A DNA stretch of 64,000 bases from Natronospirillum operosum (lineage in GTDB: Bacteria; Pseudomonadota; Gammaproteobacteria; Pseudomonadales; Natronospirillaceae): contig NZ_SRMF01000013.1 in NCBI RefSeq assembly GCF_004768465.1, forward strand, positions 1 through 64,000, written 5' to 3'. A model generated the notes under the pieces. The model made no database searches. It was not told the DNA's origin and worked only from the letters and a program-made list of their open reading frames with translations. The translations under genes and the position numbers were made by a program. Of this stretch, positions 63,302 to 64,000 are shown one piece after another. Position 1 is the first letter of the stretch, and every line of letters begins with the position of its first letter.

Positions 63302-63552
63302 GCACGGCCAGACAAACCCACACCGAGCAGGACATCATCAAAGTCAGTGTACAGGGCGCGCGGCATCGACTGCCGGCCGGACAGACCCTGAGCGACGCCC
63401 TCACCGAGCTCGGTCTGATCGGGACCGGCAGTCAGTCCGGGGGCGTGGCGCTGGCGGTCAATCAGGAGGTGGTTCCGGCCAGCGAATGGCCGCAACGCAC
63501 TCTGGTCGACGGTGATCAGATTCAACTCTTTCAGGCCATAGCGGGGGGCTGA
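63298..63552 (+). CDS. thiS: Sulfur carrier protein ThiS
   Basis: ThiS carries thiocarboxylate sulfur for thiazole formation. The 84-aa ubiquitin-like protein ends in the diagnostic AIAGG tail and contains [28 protein letters not shown]. The N-terminus is about 15 residues longer than E. coli ThiS. It overlaps thiDE by 4 bp and leads into thiG 2 bp later. Confidence 0.95.
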
Positions 63553-63554
63553 CC

Positions 63555-64000
63555 ATGCACGATGTCAATGATCCGCTGCATCTGGGCAACCGAAGCTGGC
63601 AGTCGCGTCTGCTGACCGGCACCGGCAAGTTCGGCCACCCGGACACCATGCTGGCGGCACTCGAGGCGGCCGACACCGAGCTGGTGACGCTGGCGCTGCG
63701 ACGGGTAGAAACCGGCACCCGGGATGACAATCTCTTTGGGCCGTTGCAGCAGGCTGGCTACCGTCTGCTGCCCAACACCTCGGGCGCACGCACGGCTGAA
63801 GAAGCCGTCTTTGCGGCCCAACTGGCGCGCGAGGCCATGGGGACCCCGTGGCTGAAACTGGAAATTCATCCGGACCCGCGTTACCTGATGCCGGACCCGA
63901 TTGAAACGCTGAAGGCAGCCGAACAGCTGGTGCAGGAGGGCTTTACCGTGCTGCCCTATGTACATGCCGATCCGGTGCTGTGCAAGCGTCTGGAGGAAGT
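63555..64000 (+). CDS. thiG: Thiazole synthase ThiG (5' part, cut by window edge)
   Basis: ThiG forms the thiazole phosphate from deoxyxylulose 5-phosphate (the Dxs product), ThiS-thiocarboxylate and an imine. The visible 148 residues start [20 protein letters not shown]. They include [48 protein letters not shown] and [21 protein letters not shown], with the lysine of WLKLE in the Schiff-base position of the family. The gene runs past base 64000. No thiO or thiH is seen before the edge. Confidence 0.96.
   Translation, partial: MHDVNDPLHLGNRSWQSRLLTGTGKFGHPDTMLAALEAADTELVTLALRRVETGTRDDNLFGPLQQAGYRLLPNTSGARTAEEAVFAAQLAREAMGTPWLKLEIHPDPRYLMPDPIETLKAAEQLVQEGFTVLPYVHADPVLCKRLEE

Overview
The window is a GC-rich, gene-dense piece of a gammaproteobacterial chromosome. 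The evidence is many conserved gammaproteobacterial neighbourhoods: sspBA-petCBA-rpsI-rplM, pomAB beside xseB-ispA-dxs, nrdR-ribD-ribBA-ribH-nusB-thiL-pgpA, ndk-rlmN-pilW-ispG-hisS-yfgM-bamB-der, suhB/trmJ-cysE, and queA-tgt-yajC-secDF. The stator resembles the sodium-driven PomAB type, which together with the overall gene set points to a marine or halophilic oceanospirillum-like bacterium. That placement is inference. No rRNA, tRNA, CRISPR, prophage or insertion sequence was seen. Nearly all of the sequence is coding, and the longest gene-free stretches are 434 bp (19803-20236) and 507 bp (59440-59946).

Layout. 93-4900 (minus): stringent starvation proteins SspB/SspA, the three-subunit cytochrome bc1 complex and ribosomal proteins S9/L13. 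4991-9716 (minus): a small membrane protein, release factor 3, tRNA modification enzyme CmoB and the PomB/PomA flagellar stator. 9847-12949 (plus): xseB, ispA and dxs. 12977-19802 (minus): a GAF/HD-GYP signalling protein, PgpA, ThiL, NusB, riboflavin genes and NrdR. ribE is absent from this cluster, and the GTP cyclohydrolase half of RibBA lacks its zinc cysteines. 20237-21902 (plus): a HlyU-like protein and XseA. 21904-29977 (minus): der through ndk, lacking rodZ at its usual place. 30156-31559 (plus): an exported protein with two glycine/aspartate-rich modules and a probable outer-membrane barrel.

31594-41767 (minus): an HNH protein, a GNAT protein, a COG0523 GTPase, then an iron-sulfur assembly operon iscR-iscS-sufBCDS-sufA-sufT-sufE. 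An IscR type-1-like operator overlaps a strong promoter just upstream. 41890-46753 holds a secreted nuclease, TrhO, a short LuxR-type regulator, CysE and TrmJ. 46965-48877 (plus) holds a SuhB homologue that has lost its metal-binding catalytic residues, followed by a patatin-like protein. 49109-54603 (minus) is the secFD-yajC-tgt-queA export and queuosine cluster. 54797-59439 carries a small outer-membrane protein, FadE, a CBS-pair protein and fructose-bisphosphatase.

The right end (59696-64000, plus) is a thiamine operon, thiC-thiDE-thiS-thiG (thiG cut by the window edge). It is controlled by a TPP riboswitch whose P5 region carries an extra perfect 19-bp hairpin. ThiL in the riboflavin cluster would complete the thiamine pathway by making thiamine diphosphate, which Dxs uses.

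The most unusual items are the catalytically dead SuhB, the riboswitch insertion, the isc/suf hybrid operon with its operator, the large insertion in the HD-GYP domain, and the uncharacterised exported protein at 30156-31559. No complete, clearly new multi-gene system was identified.
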